Made by a program: the position numbers and the translations under genes. From Oryza sativa Japonica Group (taxonomy: Eukaryota; Streptophyta; Magnoliopsida; Poales; Poaceae), in contig NC_089040.1 in NCBI RefSeq assembly GCF_034140825.1, forward strand, positions 7,450,001 to 7,514,000: 64,000 nt of DNA, given 5' to 3'. Below the pieces are notes generated by a model. It had not been told where the DNA came from. It saw only the letters and a list, made by a program, of their open reading frames with translations, and did no database searches. Positions 11,818 through 23,240 of the stretch are shown one piece after another (within the stretch, counting starts at the first letter, position 1; every line of letters begins with the position of its first letter).

Positions 11818-14692
11818 TTAACTTGGTCGAATTTGACTGAGCAAAAGATTAAGTTTTGCTTCCATCTCAGATTGACTCCTCTTCATCTCCTCTCGGTCTT
11901 TAATCCTTGCCTGCTCAGATTCTTGCACTTTGTTTGACAAATCAGCCACCTGTGCACGAAGCTCAGCATTGGTCCTTTTCTCCGCTTCTAGTTCTGTCTC
12001 AGTGCTCTGCTCACTGAATCTAGGCTGGGCATTATGGAACCCCACATTCTTCAAGAACCGATTCTTCTTGGTGTTCTCAGCAAGCACATCAGCAACAACT
12101 TGAGCCGCTGACTTAAGTTCTTCACCTTCTGTTGTTGTAGATAGCTTGTTTTCCATCCGAGTCTAGCAAGAAAGTAGCAAACATGGTTGATGTTGAGAGA
12201 ATTAAAAATAAGCACTACAAAGATCAAAGTCTGAAAATTATCTTACAATAGCCTCCTGTACAACAGGGGTGTAGCATTTTTTTTTTCTTGCTGTAGTGGA
12301 ACTCCTTGAACAAATCAAATGCATTAGGTTCTTCATCATTGTATTTGTCATCCTGAGAACAACATATATGCATTAGGTCCAGCATGAATTAAGATGTTAC
12401 GAAAATCTGGGCAGCTACTGTTCAATTGAGAATCTAAAAGAACATGTTCAACTAATTTCTAGCCTCATTTGTTGCACACAGTCACACTATGTTTTCCACT
12501 TAGACAAACAACTGCAACAGAGGTCTTTCACTGCATACACAGACATAAAAACAATAACTTTTAATCTATTAACACACTCAACTTAGACATAGATGGAAAC
12601 CTAACTCGTCACCTTTCACATAATGTATTGGCATCGGATCAGATATAGTGTCCTTGAACATTCCACAAACTAATGGACTCTCATGAACATAACAACATGA
12701 GCATGGACATCATCTTGTTTAGGCTGAGGCAGACGTATTTAAGCAGTAGCTTGTTCATACAAAAAATTATATGGTGCTTAAAATGGCCCACTTACCAAAT
12801 TTTCAACATGAACCATGTAGGCACGAGATCCGGTTGTGTGATGGTACTTAACATTCCCTCGGTTTTCTTTGTTCTTTTGACACATCTCCTACATTAAAGA
12901 CAACAATACATGTAAGGTTGGTGATAGATTAGCATGCACAAGGCATCAATCTGGTTTTGCAGAGAGAACATACCATCTTTTGGAGACTCTTCCATGATTC
13001 TAGGAGTTGAGTCCACTGTTCATTACTCATGAATTTGACAGGAGAAGTTTTTGTAACCAAATGTAGTGGAAAAGGATCAAAATATTTTTGCTTCAGCCTG
13101 TATCTTTGTTGGCGAACTGCGGACTTCATCATCTCAGTACAAGCCATTTTAACTGTATCATCCTCTATGTTTATGTCAAACTTGGCCTAATCGAATGGAA
13201 GAACATTTATAGAAAAGAATATCAATTCAGTAATTTATGGCTTAAAATAACAAACAATGGATCTTCTATTGAGACTAAATGTGGAAAGGACCAGAGAATG
13301 CATGTACCTTTAGTTTTCCTAAGAACAGATTAACGTACGCAGATGCAGGTTTTTCCTTGTATAGCTTCCAATGCGGGAGTATAGGCACATGGTTCCTAAC
13401 TATGATGTTGCATTCAGTTGCAAACTTTGCAGCAACAAGAGGAACCACTGGCCTTATATTCCCTTCAGTTATGACAACTTGCAGCTTGCCACGGCACGCT
13501 CAGTTTAACCTTTGGAGACCACGTCCCATATTATTTCTCCGGTCCCTTCTCTCCACTCCCCCTAGTTGTAAATGTACATTGCAGTTGAAATTAAAACTAA
13601 AATTATTGAGGTGAAGCAAACATTGATCCAAGATGATCATGAATTGAAAGCTTTGCATACAAATATTGATCAACTGAGACAATATGAAATATGGAAAATA
13701 GATGAACAAACTCACCTTCATTGGTAATCTGGTTGTGGTCACTGTGTTGAGTAATGCCATCAACTACATCAGCCACAAGGGTGTTGTCATCATGCTGGGT
13801 GAAGCCATCTAAAAAAGGGCAGCAAGTAAGAAAAGCATTCATCATACAAACAAAACTTACATAACGACAGTAAGAATTCATCACCTCCATTGTCCATATG
13901 GTTGTGCTGATTATGTTGGTCGATAGCATCAGACCCGGTGGTCATGTGAGTGTTGTCAAGTAAAAATGTGAAAATTGGTTTCATTAATTTTTTTTATTCT
14001 TAAAACTCAAGTTAATATTTTCAAAAGGTAAACAAGCAATAAACTTAGATCAGCAAGTTAAACATTTTTATAGCTGACTCATGTTAATGGAATGTAACTA
14101 AGAAATGTGGCAGTAGAACTGGCCTTCAACAGCAGCCTGTGTGTGGTCATCTAAGTTGCCATCGAGATCTCCAGCGTTAGCTTGTGATGTAGCTGGCATA
14201 CAAATATCACTTGGTGTGAGACTTGCATCTTGTTGGGCAATGCTTTTCTTTGACCTTGTAACTTTAGGAGTCATTTGCTCTGCATAAACTCTCTTGCGAG
14301 ACCGAAACTTGACTCCACCAGTCTGGATGCTTGAAGTTTTGTTGTTACAGTTCTTGCGAGTCTTCTCCTTAGAGCACTGCTGGAAAGAAAAGCATGGATT
14401 GGTCAACATAGTATTACATTGAATTAGGAAGAAAAATAACAAGTTAAGACTTGTCAACATAAAGGAATTACAACCTTTGCATTCTCATCATCAATCAAAT
14501 CTCCTTCACCAGTATCATCCTTTAAAGGATCATACTCGGACTCCGAATCTCCACTTTGATTCTGGTCAGAATGAACACCAACATAGCCTTCCAAAACTGG
14601 GGTGTAGCGATCAGGAAGTCCAAGCTCCTTCAGCCTTGCACTGTTCTTCATGCATTCTTTTAGGCGCTCCAATTCGTATGGACTCAGATGAA
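11818..14692 (-). CDS. CACTA second gene: plant transposase (Ptta/En/Spm type), multi-exon
   Basis: Exons supported by content and splice sites include 14475-14692 (LSPYELERLKECMKN, then acidic SGDSESEYDPLKDD), a basic stretch near 14100-14385 (KFRSRKRVYAEQ), 13510-13310 region (RRDRRNNMGRGLQRL; VRNHVPILPHWKLYKEK), 13147-12980 (QRYRLKQKYFDPFP; SNEQWTQLLESWKS), 12890-12797 (KNKENRGNVKYHHTTGSRAY), 12353-12250 (PNAFDLFKEFHYSKKK) and a coiled-coil end 12156-11818 (AEKRTNAELRAQVADLSNKV). Order and motifs match the Ptta/En/Spm family (Transposase_24), the TNPA-like partner that binds subterminal repeats. Oddity: a run of ten A at about 12277-12286 (minus-strand sense) puts the family-like continuation CYTPVVQEA one base out of frame. 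The first exon was not located. Confidence 0.7.
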
Positions 14693-15299
14693 CTGGTGGA
14701 TGGTAGACAGCAACAATAAATTAATGTGTTACTGACTCAGTGAACAATAGATAAGCCACAAGAGTAGCAATAGCACACCATGTCTTGGATGAGGTACAGA
14801 TGAATTGGAATATTATTAATGGTTAGTGGACTCAAAGATATATATTGCTAGTAAAAAAAATGATATATACTGCTGGCTCTTTGAGATGCCTTTCAACTAA
14901 ACGTTGTTTAAAATATTGTCATGAATTGCATGCACAAGCATCAGGAGAATAGATGAACTGATCAGGAATTTGTCAACAAGACTGAAAGTGCCATATGCTA
15001 AATGAATTATTGTACTCTTTGATTTTTGTTTACCAGTAATTAAGCAAAGTATGACTCTCTCCCCCTCCATTCCATTCCATATTCATGTATAACTGTAGGG
15101 TATGAACAAGAATCATCTTGTGAACCTATTTTTTACTGCAAAGGCAGAAGCATGTACCCTATCTTTTCAGGTAAAATGACCAACACTGCAAATGGAAGTT
15201 CTAACTATAATCCAGCAAACAGAGCTTTGCATCTATCATCCCTCAATTTCCCAAATCCACCGGTCTTCTCCACAAATCCAAACGCCACAAAAAAGTCAA

Positions 15300-15660
15300 G
15301 AGCGAGGTGATGTTAGGACTATACCTGCTACCCGATTTCCTTTTGGATTCTTCGGCGCCATAACAGCGATGCTGGTGGTGGCCGCGCTCGGAGCCTCCCA
15401 GTGACGATGGGCGCGCGGGCGGCGGATGGAACCTTCCAACAGCGTTCTAGGGTTCCATCGGGGCTGGAGGATGGGAAACTGGAGGATGCGTGGCGGCGGG
15501 CAGGCCTTGATGCGCCGGTGAGATAAGGTGGCTGGAGGATGGGTGGCTGCTAGGGTTTTGGAGGATGGGTGGCGGCTAGAAGATGGGTGGCGGCTGGAAG
15601 ATGGGTTTTGGAGGATGGGTGGCGGCTAGGTTTTTGGAGGAATTGGGAAGTGCTGTTTCA
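15300..15660. repeat. GC-rich block with GGAGGATGGGTGGCGGCTAG-type repeats inside CACTA
   Basis: Between 15470 and 15650 the motif GATGGGTGGCGGCT recurs four or so times, separated by GGTTTTGGAG. A GC-rich island here may be the 5' region of the second CACTA gene, which reads leftwards from about 14692. No protein is assigned. Confidence 0.5.
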
Positions 15661-16940
15661 TAATTACCGATGTACCCTTGAGAAATTTTCTGATGGAAGT
15701 GTTCTCTATATTTTATATTTTATGAACCTAAGGGTAGTAAGGTAATTCAGACTGTGAAATATTTCGGGCTGGCGCACATCAAGCGCGCCAAGCCGCTTGG
15801 GCGCGCGGGATTTCCCCTTATCCTGAAAACTCAAAGCCCCTGTTTTGTTTGGAACCTTCTAGATGAGTATATATTATAATAAGTCTTATATTTGAGATTT
15901 GCTACTATGTAAAATTTGTTCCCCTTGAATGATTGAATCTGTCTCATTCCTTCATACTCCATTAATTTTTTTTGTTGGAATTAGAAAATCAGGTTAGACA
16001 AGCACCATATATGATACACGTAGTTCATCATGTTATGATCCCTTATGTTGATGATTATTATCTTAAAAAAATGTTGATAATGATTAATAAAACTATATAG
16101 GTGTTGATAATTTCCCAATTAGTGCTTCTAGCTAGTAAGTGGTATAAAACAATGCATGAAGCAAATTTGTTCCCTTGAATCTATCTTATTCCATCGGTAT
16201 TAGTCATATTCCACTAATCTAAATTTAGGAATTAGGAATTTTGGCCAAACAAGCCCCATGATCCCATTACTTTTTCGCGAACACGCAAAAGGATTGCACT
16301 TCAATATGTACAGAGTTTATGTTACACAACATGATCAGCCGGGAGGAGACAGCACACCGTACTAAACCTACGGAGCGAACGCACAGAGTCAATGTTGCTT
16401 TCTCTCTCTAGTGCTGAGGAGAGAGATGCGAATTTTTTTTTTGATATTTTTTTCGAGTCTCGGAGCACACTGCAACCAACCATAGAAATTCTTAGCTCAA
16501 ACGGACAAAAGATGAAGCATGAGGAATTTTTTCAAAGTTCTATCCAAGGGGTTCCGGAGCTTCTCGCCTAGAAAACATAATTTTGTAAGCGGAATTTGGT
16601 AGTTCTAATTTCACCGAACCCGGCAAAGCGGGGAGAATCGGATGTAACTTTTTCTGTAGATGTCTGTGGATATATTATATGTCTAATTTTGAGTCCGTAT
16701 GAAAAAGATATGATTGTTTTAAAGAAGGTCAGTCGAATCAGGCACTAAAAGCACTAAAAACAATAGGTCACTCGCCCAACGCCAAACAAGGCGATCCCCG
16801 ATGTCCGGCGAGAGATGTATGTGAAGCACCGCACATGGTTTATCATGTCATGTGGTGCTGTACATATCCTAGGTGAGTGGTGCATCACGATTATATTTTT
16901 AAAAACATTTTTAGGCTCAACTAGTACCCATCACAAAGTG
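15661..16940. other. CACTA interior, no gene recognised
   Basis: Mostly non-coding sequence between the second gene and the Helitron. No supported ORF. Confidence 0.5.
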
Positions 16941-17184
16941 TCTACTATTATAAAAATTGAAGATGTTTTTGCTGGTACTTTGGTATGTCATCCGTATATG
17001 AGTCGTTTTTAAGTTTGTTCGGTTTTGAAAATACAAATCCGTATTTGAGTCGGTTTATAAGTTTGTTTGCTTTTGGAAATACAAAAGGAACCGTATAGGA
17101 AATCTCTATAAAAAACTCGCACACTAAGTAAGTTGAGACGATCGGATTCCTTCACCCGTTGCAACGCATGGGTATTTTTTCTAG
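16941..17184 (+). mobile_element. Short non-autonomous Helitron inside the CACTA element
   Basis: The left end reads TCTACTATTATAAAAATTGA, the 5' signature of rice Helitrons. The right end is CTAG at 17181-17184 followed by T, preceded by a short imperfect hairpin (ACCCGTTGCAACGCATGGGT). The flanks share the direct repeat AGGCTCAACTAGTA (about 16911 and 17203), which a Helitron alone would not produce. Confidence 0.7.
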
Positions 17185-17471
17185 TTAATAAAAAAATAAA
17201 GGCTCAACTAGTAGAGACTAAATCTGTAGTTTCATTGACACAGGCAAGTTGAAATGCCATTTAGGCCAACAAAGAATCAAAACTTGAAAAACGGATATGA
17301 ATAGTTTGGCATCGAACCAATTATACATAAATTCCATAGATGAACATGATCTCAAATACAAATTGAGGCTATCTGAAATAATAGAACATATGGTCTCAAA
17401 TAAGTAGAACATGGTCTCAAATACTAATTGAGCCTTACGACAAAATATTAAAACATAAAATTCAAACAGAA

Positions 17472-20400
17472 CTATTCGTCGTCACTATCGACCTCCATAA
17501 CTGAGTCGTCTTCTTTGTTAAAATACTCCATAAGTGTGTCATCTTCTTCATCTTCATCTTCATCACCAATGACATTCACTTCTTTGCTAGATTCTTTCAT
17601 CAACCGAGCAATTTCAGCAGCTTCAAAAACAGGGCCACGCTCATCATCTCTATTTAAAGGCGTATCATATATAATGCTAGAAACTGGTCGGCGTGGATCC
17701 TCCTCATCATAGCACTCGTCTTCTTGATATGCAGCAGCACTAACCTCCGTCTGACTTACGTTATAAAGATGCCTATGGTCAAATGTCTGTACAACTTGCC
17801 AATTTTCACCCAGCTTTGTATCTGGCAAATAGAAAACCTTCGTAGCATGAGTGGCCAATATGAAACAATCATTCTTGTACCACAAACTTCCAACATTGAT
17901 GCTTTTAAAAAAGCCATCATCTTTAAGTGCAGTCCTCTTTCCATCCAGTTTGAACCAATCACACTCAAACAAAACTACGGACCTCTCCTCTAAGTTATAG
18001 TCCAACTGAATTATCTCTTTTATGTTTCCAAAAAAATCAATTAACTGACCATTATGTGTAGCTTGTGACATTACTCCACTGTTCAGTGTCTTCTTGTTCT
18101 TGTCACGGTTAACTGTGTTAAACCGCACACCATTCACTATGCACGAGGAGTATTTTCTAACTCTCAAATCAGGACCGCATGCCAAGGAGAAGATATCAAC
18201 ATCCACCTCTTCTGGATTTGTACTATACTTCTTCAAAATCTGCCACATGCATACAACACACATATATTAGAAAAATAGAAGTTACATTATGCAATATATA
18301 ACTTGACAATGAACACTAACATGGTTCCTAAACCAGGTCTGAAATCCTTGTCGAAGCATTCTTTCAATGTTAGGCACCCCTTGTGTCTCTAACTCTTCTA
18401 TGAACAAACTGCAGAAAAAAAAATAAATTAGTGTGCAACACAAAGGTAGCATATAGAAGAAGTCTAAAAGTAAGTATATAGAACACACTTGACGTAATAC
18501 TCAACTTGGGCACAGTTGTTTAGCACAAACCACACCATTTGATCAATGCCATTTTCATCATATACATATTCAGGTGCAGAAGTAAAATTAACTCCATGCC
18601 CAAAAACATCAACACCATAAGCTTCTTCATTGGAGAAACCTTTATTTCTTGGCTCCCGATTAAATCTTGTTTCAACATCGTCCATGTATTTAGAGCAAAA
18701 TGTCAGACACTCATCAGCAATATAAGCCTCGGCAATTGAACCTTCTGGTCGTGACCTATTCCTCACATATCGCTTCAAAGTATATAGTCGCCTTTCAATT
18801 GGGTACATCCACCCATATTGCACAGGACCCCTGAGCAATGCCTCATCAGGTAAATGTATAGCAAGGTGTACCATCACATCAAAGAAAGCTGGAGGGAAAA
18901 TTTTCTCAAGCTTCACCAAAATTATAGGGATTTCTTTCTTCATTTGAACCAGCACATCCTTGTTAAGAGTTCTGCTGCACAATTTCCTAAAAAACATCCC
19001 CAACTCAGCTATTGCTTCATAAATATCACTGTCCAGAAATCCTCTCATGGCAGCGGGCAAAATTCTTTGCAAAAGAATGTGACAATCATGTGTTTTCAGC
19101 CCCTGTACCGTTGTTCCCTCAGCATTTAAACATCTTGAGATGTTGGAAGCAAATCCATCTGGAAACTTGACCTCTTGTAAAAAAGCACAAAAAGCCTTCT
19201 TCTGTTCAGTAGACAAGGTATATCTAGCATGAGGCATCTCTCCATCCTCTCTAAATTGCAGCTCCTTTTTAATACCCAAATCTTTCAAATCAAGCCTAGC
19301 TTTAGCTGTGTCTTTTGTCTTGCCCTTTATATTGAGAATTGTCCCAATTAGGTTCTCACATATGTTTTTTTCAATGTGCATCACATCAAGATTATGTCTC
19401 ACCTTTAGTTTTTTCCAATATGGCAACTTCCATAAACTAACCATCCGGCTCCAAATTTCCACATGACCCCCTTCAGAGTTGGAACGCTTCCTTTTCCCAG
19501 TTCCTTGTGGCTTCCCAGGTCTGACGTCTTTAACTCTCTCCAATTCAGCCAGCAACTCTTCTGTACAGAATTTACCTGGTGGATCATTGCTTTCGTGAAG
19601 TCCAGTAAACTCATTGTTTCTCCTCAAAGGATGTTCCTTTGGAAGGAAACGGAAGTGCCCAAAATAACCAATTTTGCTCCTTAAGGCATATGAAAGAGGA
19701 TGCTTGTCACAATGGAGACAAGCAAAATAGCCCCTTGTTGTACGCCCTGAGAGAGTGCTCAAAGCTGGGTAATCATGGATGCACCACAAAACCGCTGCAC
19801 GAAGTTTAAATGATTTGCCAGTAATAGCATCATAAGTATCAACACCTGCCCAAAGCTCAAGTAAATCCTCTACAAGAGGCTGTAAAAATACATCAAAGTC
19901 CTTCCCAGGTGATTTCGGACCTGGAATAAGCAAAGCCATCATAAAGTTTGATTCCTCCATGCACTCCCACGGTGCTAGGTTGTAGGGCACAACAAACACA
20001 GGCCACATGCTATATTTTGTGTTCTTTTCTGAAAAAGGATTGAACCCATCAGTAGCTAGGCCAAGTCTAAGGTTTCTTGCATCCTTTGCAAAACCAGGAT
20101 ATTCACGGTCAAAATCTTGCCATGCCTCGCCATCAGCTGGGTGGCTCATATTATTCTCAACGGGCTGTCGCTTTAACTTGTGCCACTGTGCCGCTTCTGA
20201 TGCTTCTTTGGTCGAAAACATCCTCTTTAGCCTAGGTGCCAATGGAAAATGCCGCAACACTTTTTGTGGAATCTTCTTTCTTTCTGCATCTTTCCATCTC
20301 GAGAGACCACAAACCGAGCAATTGTCATGCTTCTCATATTCCTTTCTGAACAGCACACAATTATTGTAGCACACATGTATTGATTCATAACCAAGACCCA

Positions 20401-21043
20401 TTTCCTTTAGAATGCCTTTTGCTTCATCATATGATTTTGGGAGTGTATTGCATTCTGGGAAAGCATCAGCCAATAGCTTCATGTGTGCAGAAAAAGCAGA
20501 ATTGCTGATCCTATATAATGACTTCATATGAAGAAGCCTTACCACAAATGAGAACCTTGAAAATTTGGTACAACCAGGATAAAGTTGACGCTTTGCCTCT
20601 CTCATGACAATATTCAAAAATGACTCTTTATCACGAGGTTCTTCAGCACCAACTTGATTTTCTACATCCGGTCTTGCTTGTGCCGCTGCAGTCTGTAGGT
20701 CTCCTAAAATTCCTTCCAAACGATCACCATAGTTGTCATCCTCTGTCACCATAGTTGTGGAACCATCATTATTTTCATTCATATCAATAGGATGCTCAAT
20801 AACATTGACATCTAAGCTCTCTCCATGATGAATCCACCGAGTATAAGTAGTTTCCATACCATTCATCAGTATGTGCTTCTTCACAACAGCCTGTCTTTGG
20901 TACTTCTGATTAAGGCATCTGCTACATGGGCATAGAATTTCAACATTCTCATTGAATTTCCCCTGAATGAAACTCATAAATTCTTTGACGCCGTCAATGT
21001 ATTCAGGGGAAAATAGTCTGCTGTGCACCCAACTTCTATCGAT
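17472..21043 (-). CDS. CACTA transposase, TNP2/TNPD type, apparently intact
   Basis: Three exons join in frame: 18489-21043, 18321-18408 and 17472-18239 (3411 nt, 1137 codons including stop). Domains in order: an N-terminal transposase-associated domain (SRLFSPEYIDGVKEFMSF; CPCSRCLNQ), the Transposase_21 core (RLGLATDGFNPF; NLAPWECMEESNFMM; HDYPALSTLSGRTTRGYFAC; CLHCDKH), a DUF4218-like region (VMVHLAIHLPDEALLRGPVQ; YPIERRLYTLKRYVRN) and a C-terminal DUF4216-like region (SVVLFECDWFKLDG), ending in a very acidic tail. It would cut and join the element ends. No stop or frame break is seen. The first exon starts after an acceptor (GATTAG, 21044-21045), so the initiator codon lies in an upstream exon not located here. 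Confidence 0.9.
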
Positions 21044-21113
21044 CTAATCAAACATTGTAGATAAACCACAATGAGCAAGCTGCACCAATTCAAATGCTAC
21101 ATCCAACTAAATC

Positions 21114-21184
21114 GAAGAAGAAGAAGAAGAAGAAGAAGAAGAAGAAGAAGAAGAAGAAGAAGAAGAAGAAGAAGAAGAAGAAGA
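21114..21184. repeat. (GAA)n microsatellite, about 24 units
   Basis: Uninterrupted GAA repeat just upstream of the transposase exon (minus-strand TTC tract), inside the CACTA element. The poly-arginine ORF across it is an artefact. Confidence 0.97.
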
Positions 21185-21600
21185 TATTACCTTGGCTGGC
21201 TGTTGAGGCAGATGGGAGAAGAGGCTTCAGGAGTCCGGTCAACAGTTGAATTTGTCACCAGGTGGACGCATGGCCGCACTCGGCATCGCTCGTTGGTGCG
21301 GCAATGGAGGGCGGCGGTGCTGCAGATCTACAGGATGGCGTTGTAGGGCGGCGGTGGTGCCTGATGTCGCTGTTCGGCTGGTGTGCAGCGGTGATGCGCG
21401 ATGGCACGGTAGGCAAGGAGGCGGCGTTGCTGAACGACGCGGCAGTGGTGGGCAGCGGCAACGCCGCTCCTGCCAAATTTCGCCGTCGGCGGCGGCGGTG
21501 TCTTAGATTGGTTGCGGCTGGGTGTCGAACTGAATAACTGAGTCGGGGTTGAGGAAACCTTACTCCTCCATACATACACAGGTCAAAAAGAGTACAGAAT
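21185..21600. other. GC-rich block inside CACTA, no protein assigned
   Basis: A GCGGCGG-rich stretch (21230-21530) with ORFs in several frames and none recognisable. It lies directly upstream of the transposase and could be its promoter or first non-coding exon on the minus strand. Confidence 0.45.
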
Positions 21601-21617
21601 CCTACAATAACACATCA

Positions 21618-21690
21618 AACCAACTAGCGCAGTGGTAGGATGCGGCGCCTTCTACTAGTAGGTCATGGGTTCGATTCTCGTTGGTTGCAT
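21618..21690 (+). ncRNA. tRNA-like sequence with pol III boxes (unit 1)
   Basis: Box A-like TAGCGCAGTGG (21625-21635) and box B-like GGTTCGATTCT (21668-21678) are spaced as in a tRNA gene. Seven-base complements AACCAAC (21618) and GTTGGTT (21680) flank the unit like an acceptor stem, and a T run (from about 21690) follows, suitable as a pol III terminator. The cloverleaf is imperfect (weak D stem, offset acceptor), so this is a tRNA-derived relic or SINE-like head rather than a confident tRNA gene. Confidence 0.5.
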
Positions 21691-21914
21691 TTTTTTCTTC
21701 TATTTTACAAATTCGAGTTCTTTTTTTCTTTTCGAAATGCCAACTCCGGCTGCTGGGCCCCATTTTCGAAATGCCAACTCCAGCTGCTGGGCCACGCTGT
21801 GGGCAACATCCTGGACCAACTCAACTCGAGTGAATGGCATTAATGGGCCACGCCAACAGGGATGCTGGGCCAATAATAAATAAATAAAAATATATAAGTG
21901 CAAAAGTGGACATC

Positions 21915-21990
21915 TACAACAAGTGGTTCAATTGGTAACATATTTCCTACCTTCCTGCTCAATGTGGGTTCAAATCCCACACGCTGCGGA
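21915..21990 (+). ncRNA. tRNA-like sequence with pol III boxes (unit 2)
   Basis: Box A-like TGGTTCAATTGG (21924-21935) and box B GGTTCAAATCC (21967-21977) with a perfect five-pair T stem (GTGGG/CCCAC). A T run follows (GGATTTTT, near 21990). The acceptor stem is not convincing. It lies about 300 bp from unit 1, same orientation, inside the right arm of the CACTA element. Confidence 0.5.
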
Positions 21991-22002
21991 TTTTTCCCCC
22001 AT

Positions 22003-22434
22003 GCGCACCATATTTTTTTAGTTTGCCATATTATGCATCATATACATGTAACAAATTAACAAAATTATTTTGTTCAAATTTAACAAATCATCATATACAT
22101 GTAACAAATTAACAAAAATATTTTAATTTTTTCCGCATGCGCACAATATTTTTTTAGTTTGTCATATTATGCATCATACACATGTAACAAATTAATAAAA
22201 TTATTTTGTTCAAATTTAACAAACCATTATATACACGTAACAAATCAACAAAAATATTATGTTCAAATTTAACAAATATTTTGATTCTTCTTGCAATCAT
22301 ATTTTTTGTTTTTCTTTGCGCTACAATTTTTTTATTTTTCTAGGCTAACTAGAGTATGACGAATTTAAAATCATACATTGTTTTTTATTTTTCTAGGCTA
22401 ACTAGAGTATGACGAATTTAAAATCATACATTGT
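22003..22434. repeat. AT-rich direct repeats in the CACTA right arm
   Basis: Two copies of a roughly 135 bp unit (shared blocks TTTAGTTTGCCATATTATGC and CATGTAACAAATTAAC) lie at about 22003-22270. They are followed by a 53-bp tandem duplication containing CTAGGCTAACTAGAGTATGA at 22340 and 22393. Confidence 0.85.
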
Positions 22435-22593
22435 GACGGTCCTGATAAAACCGTCACGAGTTCGTGGGCTGTGAATATCCACTGGGCTCATCTGTGACGA
22501 AAAACAAAATATCGTCATGGAGTATGTCTGTCAGTGACGATCCGTAAATCCGTCACGGAGAATCCATCACGGATTAACAAGTTTCTTGTAGTG
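22435..22593. repeat. CACTA right terminal and subterminal repeats
   Basis: Copies of CCGTCACG, GTGACGA and ATCCGTCACGGA precede the terminus TTCTTGTAGTG, mirroring the left end. Confidence 0.85.
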
Positions 22594-23240
22594 ACTCAAA
22601 CCTAAAAATTAAATCTAAAACTAAACCAGCACTCGACACGACGATGCAATCTAAAATTCAACAAAGCAAAATCTAATATAGAACATATGCACCTTTGGTT
22701 GATTAATACATAAGGTAGTCATGGTTATATCCGAGCTAGTTGTGTCCTCATCAGACTCATAAGCTTTCCAACAAGTACTCATGGACCCCGAAATTCCTTC
22801 TAAATCAGCGGCTAGGTCCGTTTGAAGTTGATGCTGTCAAGAGGCCTGAATTCGAATCCAAAACGTGTAGAACTTTATTTCTTGTCTTCTATGGACCAAA
22901 AGTGACGTGGTGAGATGAAAGAAGACTTGGAGAAGGTCTTGGTTTGGTCCCCAATCAACTTCTTCAATCATCCATGCATTCCTTAAGCTCGGTCTTTTTT
23001 TCTTTCGCCCAAGCAAGTACCTCTGCAAACAAAAACACACAAAACTTATTGTGTAGCAATGTTTGTTTAAATATATAACAAGTAAATCTAATATAGAACA
23101 TATGCACCTTTGGTTGATTAATACATAAGATAGTCATGGTTATATCCGAGCTAGTTGTTCCCTCATCATCTACTTTCAGATGGTTTTGGTCCCACGTCAA
23201 AATTCCTACCGAGCTGCCGGGAATCTGCAAAACAAGCAAC
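22594..23240. repeat. Retroelement leader flank and an 80-90 bp direct repeat
   Basis: 22594 to about 22690 is the right flank of the CACTA insertion and belongs to the minus-strand gypsy fossil. A segment from about 22668 to 22750 (AATCTAATATAGAACATATG to GAGCTAGTTG) recurs almost identically at about 23085-23158. The sequence between the two copies has no recognised feature. Confidence 0.7.

Larger units (their letters stand above)
10942..22593 (-). mobile_element. CACTA (En/Spm) transposon, 11.65 kb, apparently full length
   Basis: Starts CACTACAAGAA and ends TTCTTGTAGTG; terminal inverted repeats continue imperfectly through GTTAATCCGTGATG. It is flanked by a 3-bp duplication ACT (10939-10941 and 22594-22596). 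Subterminal CCGTCACGG/GTGACGGTTTT motifs are repeated at both ends. Inside, on the minus strand, are a TNP2-type transposase (17472-21043) and a plant-transposase-type second gene (11818-14692). An uninterrupted copy of the target sequence at 23818-24005 carries a single ACT, confirming the insertion boundaries. A short Helitron (16941-17184), a GAA microsatellite and two tRNA-like units lie within it. Confidence 0.95.

Noticed and set aside
21071-21346. Poly-arginine ORF
   Set aside because: Produced by the GAA microsatellite.
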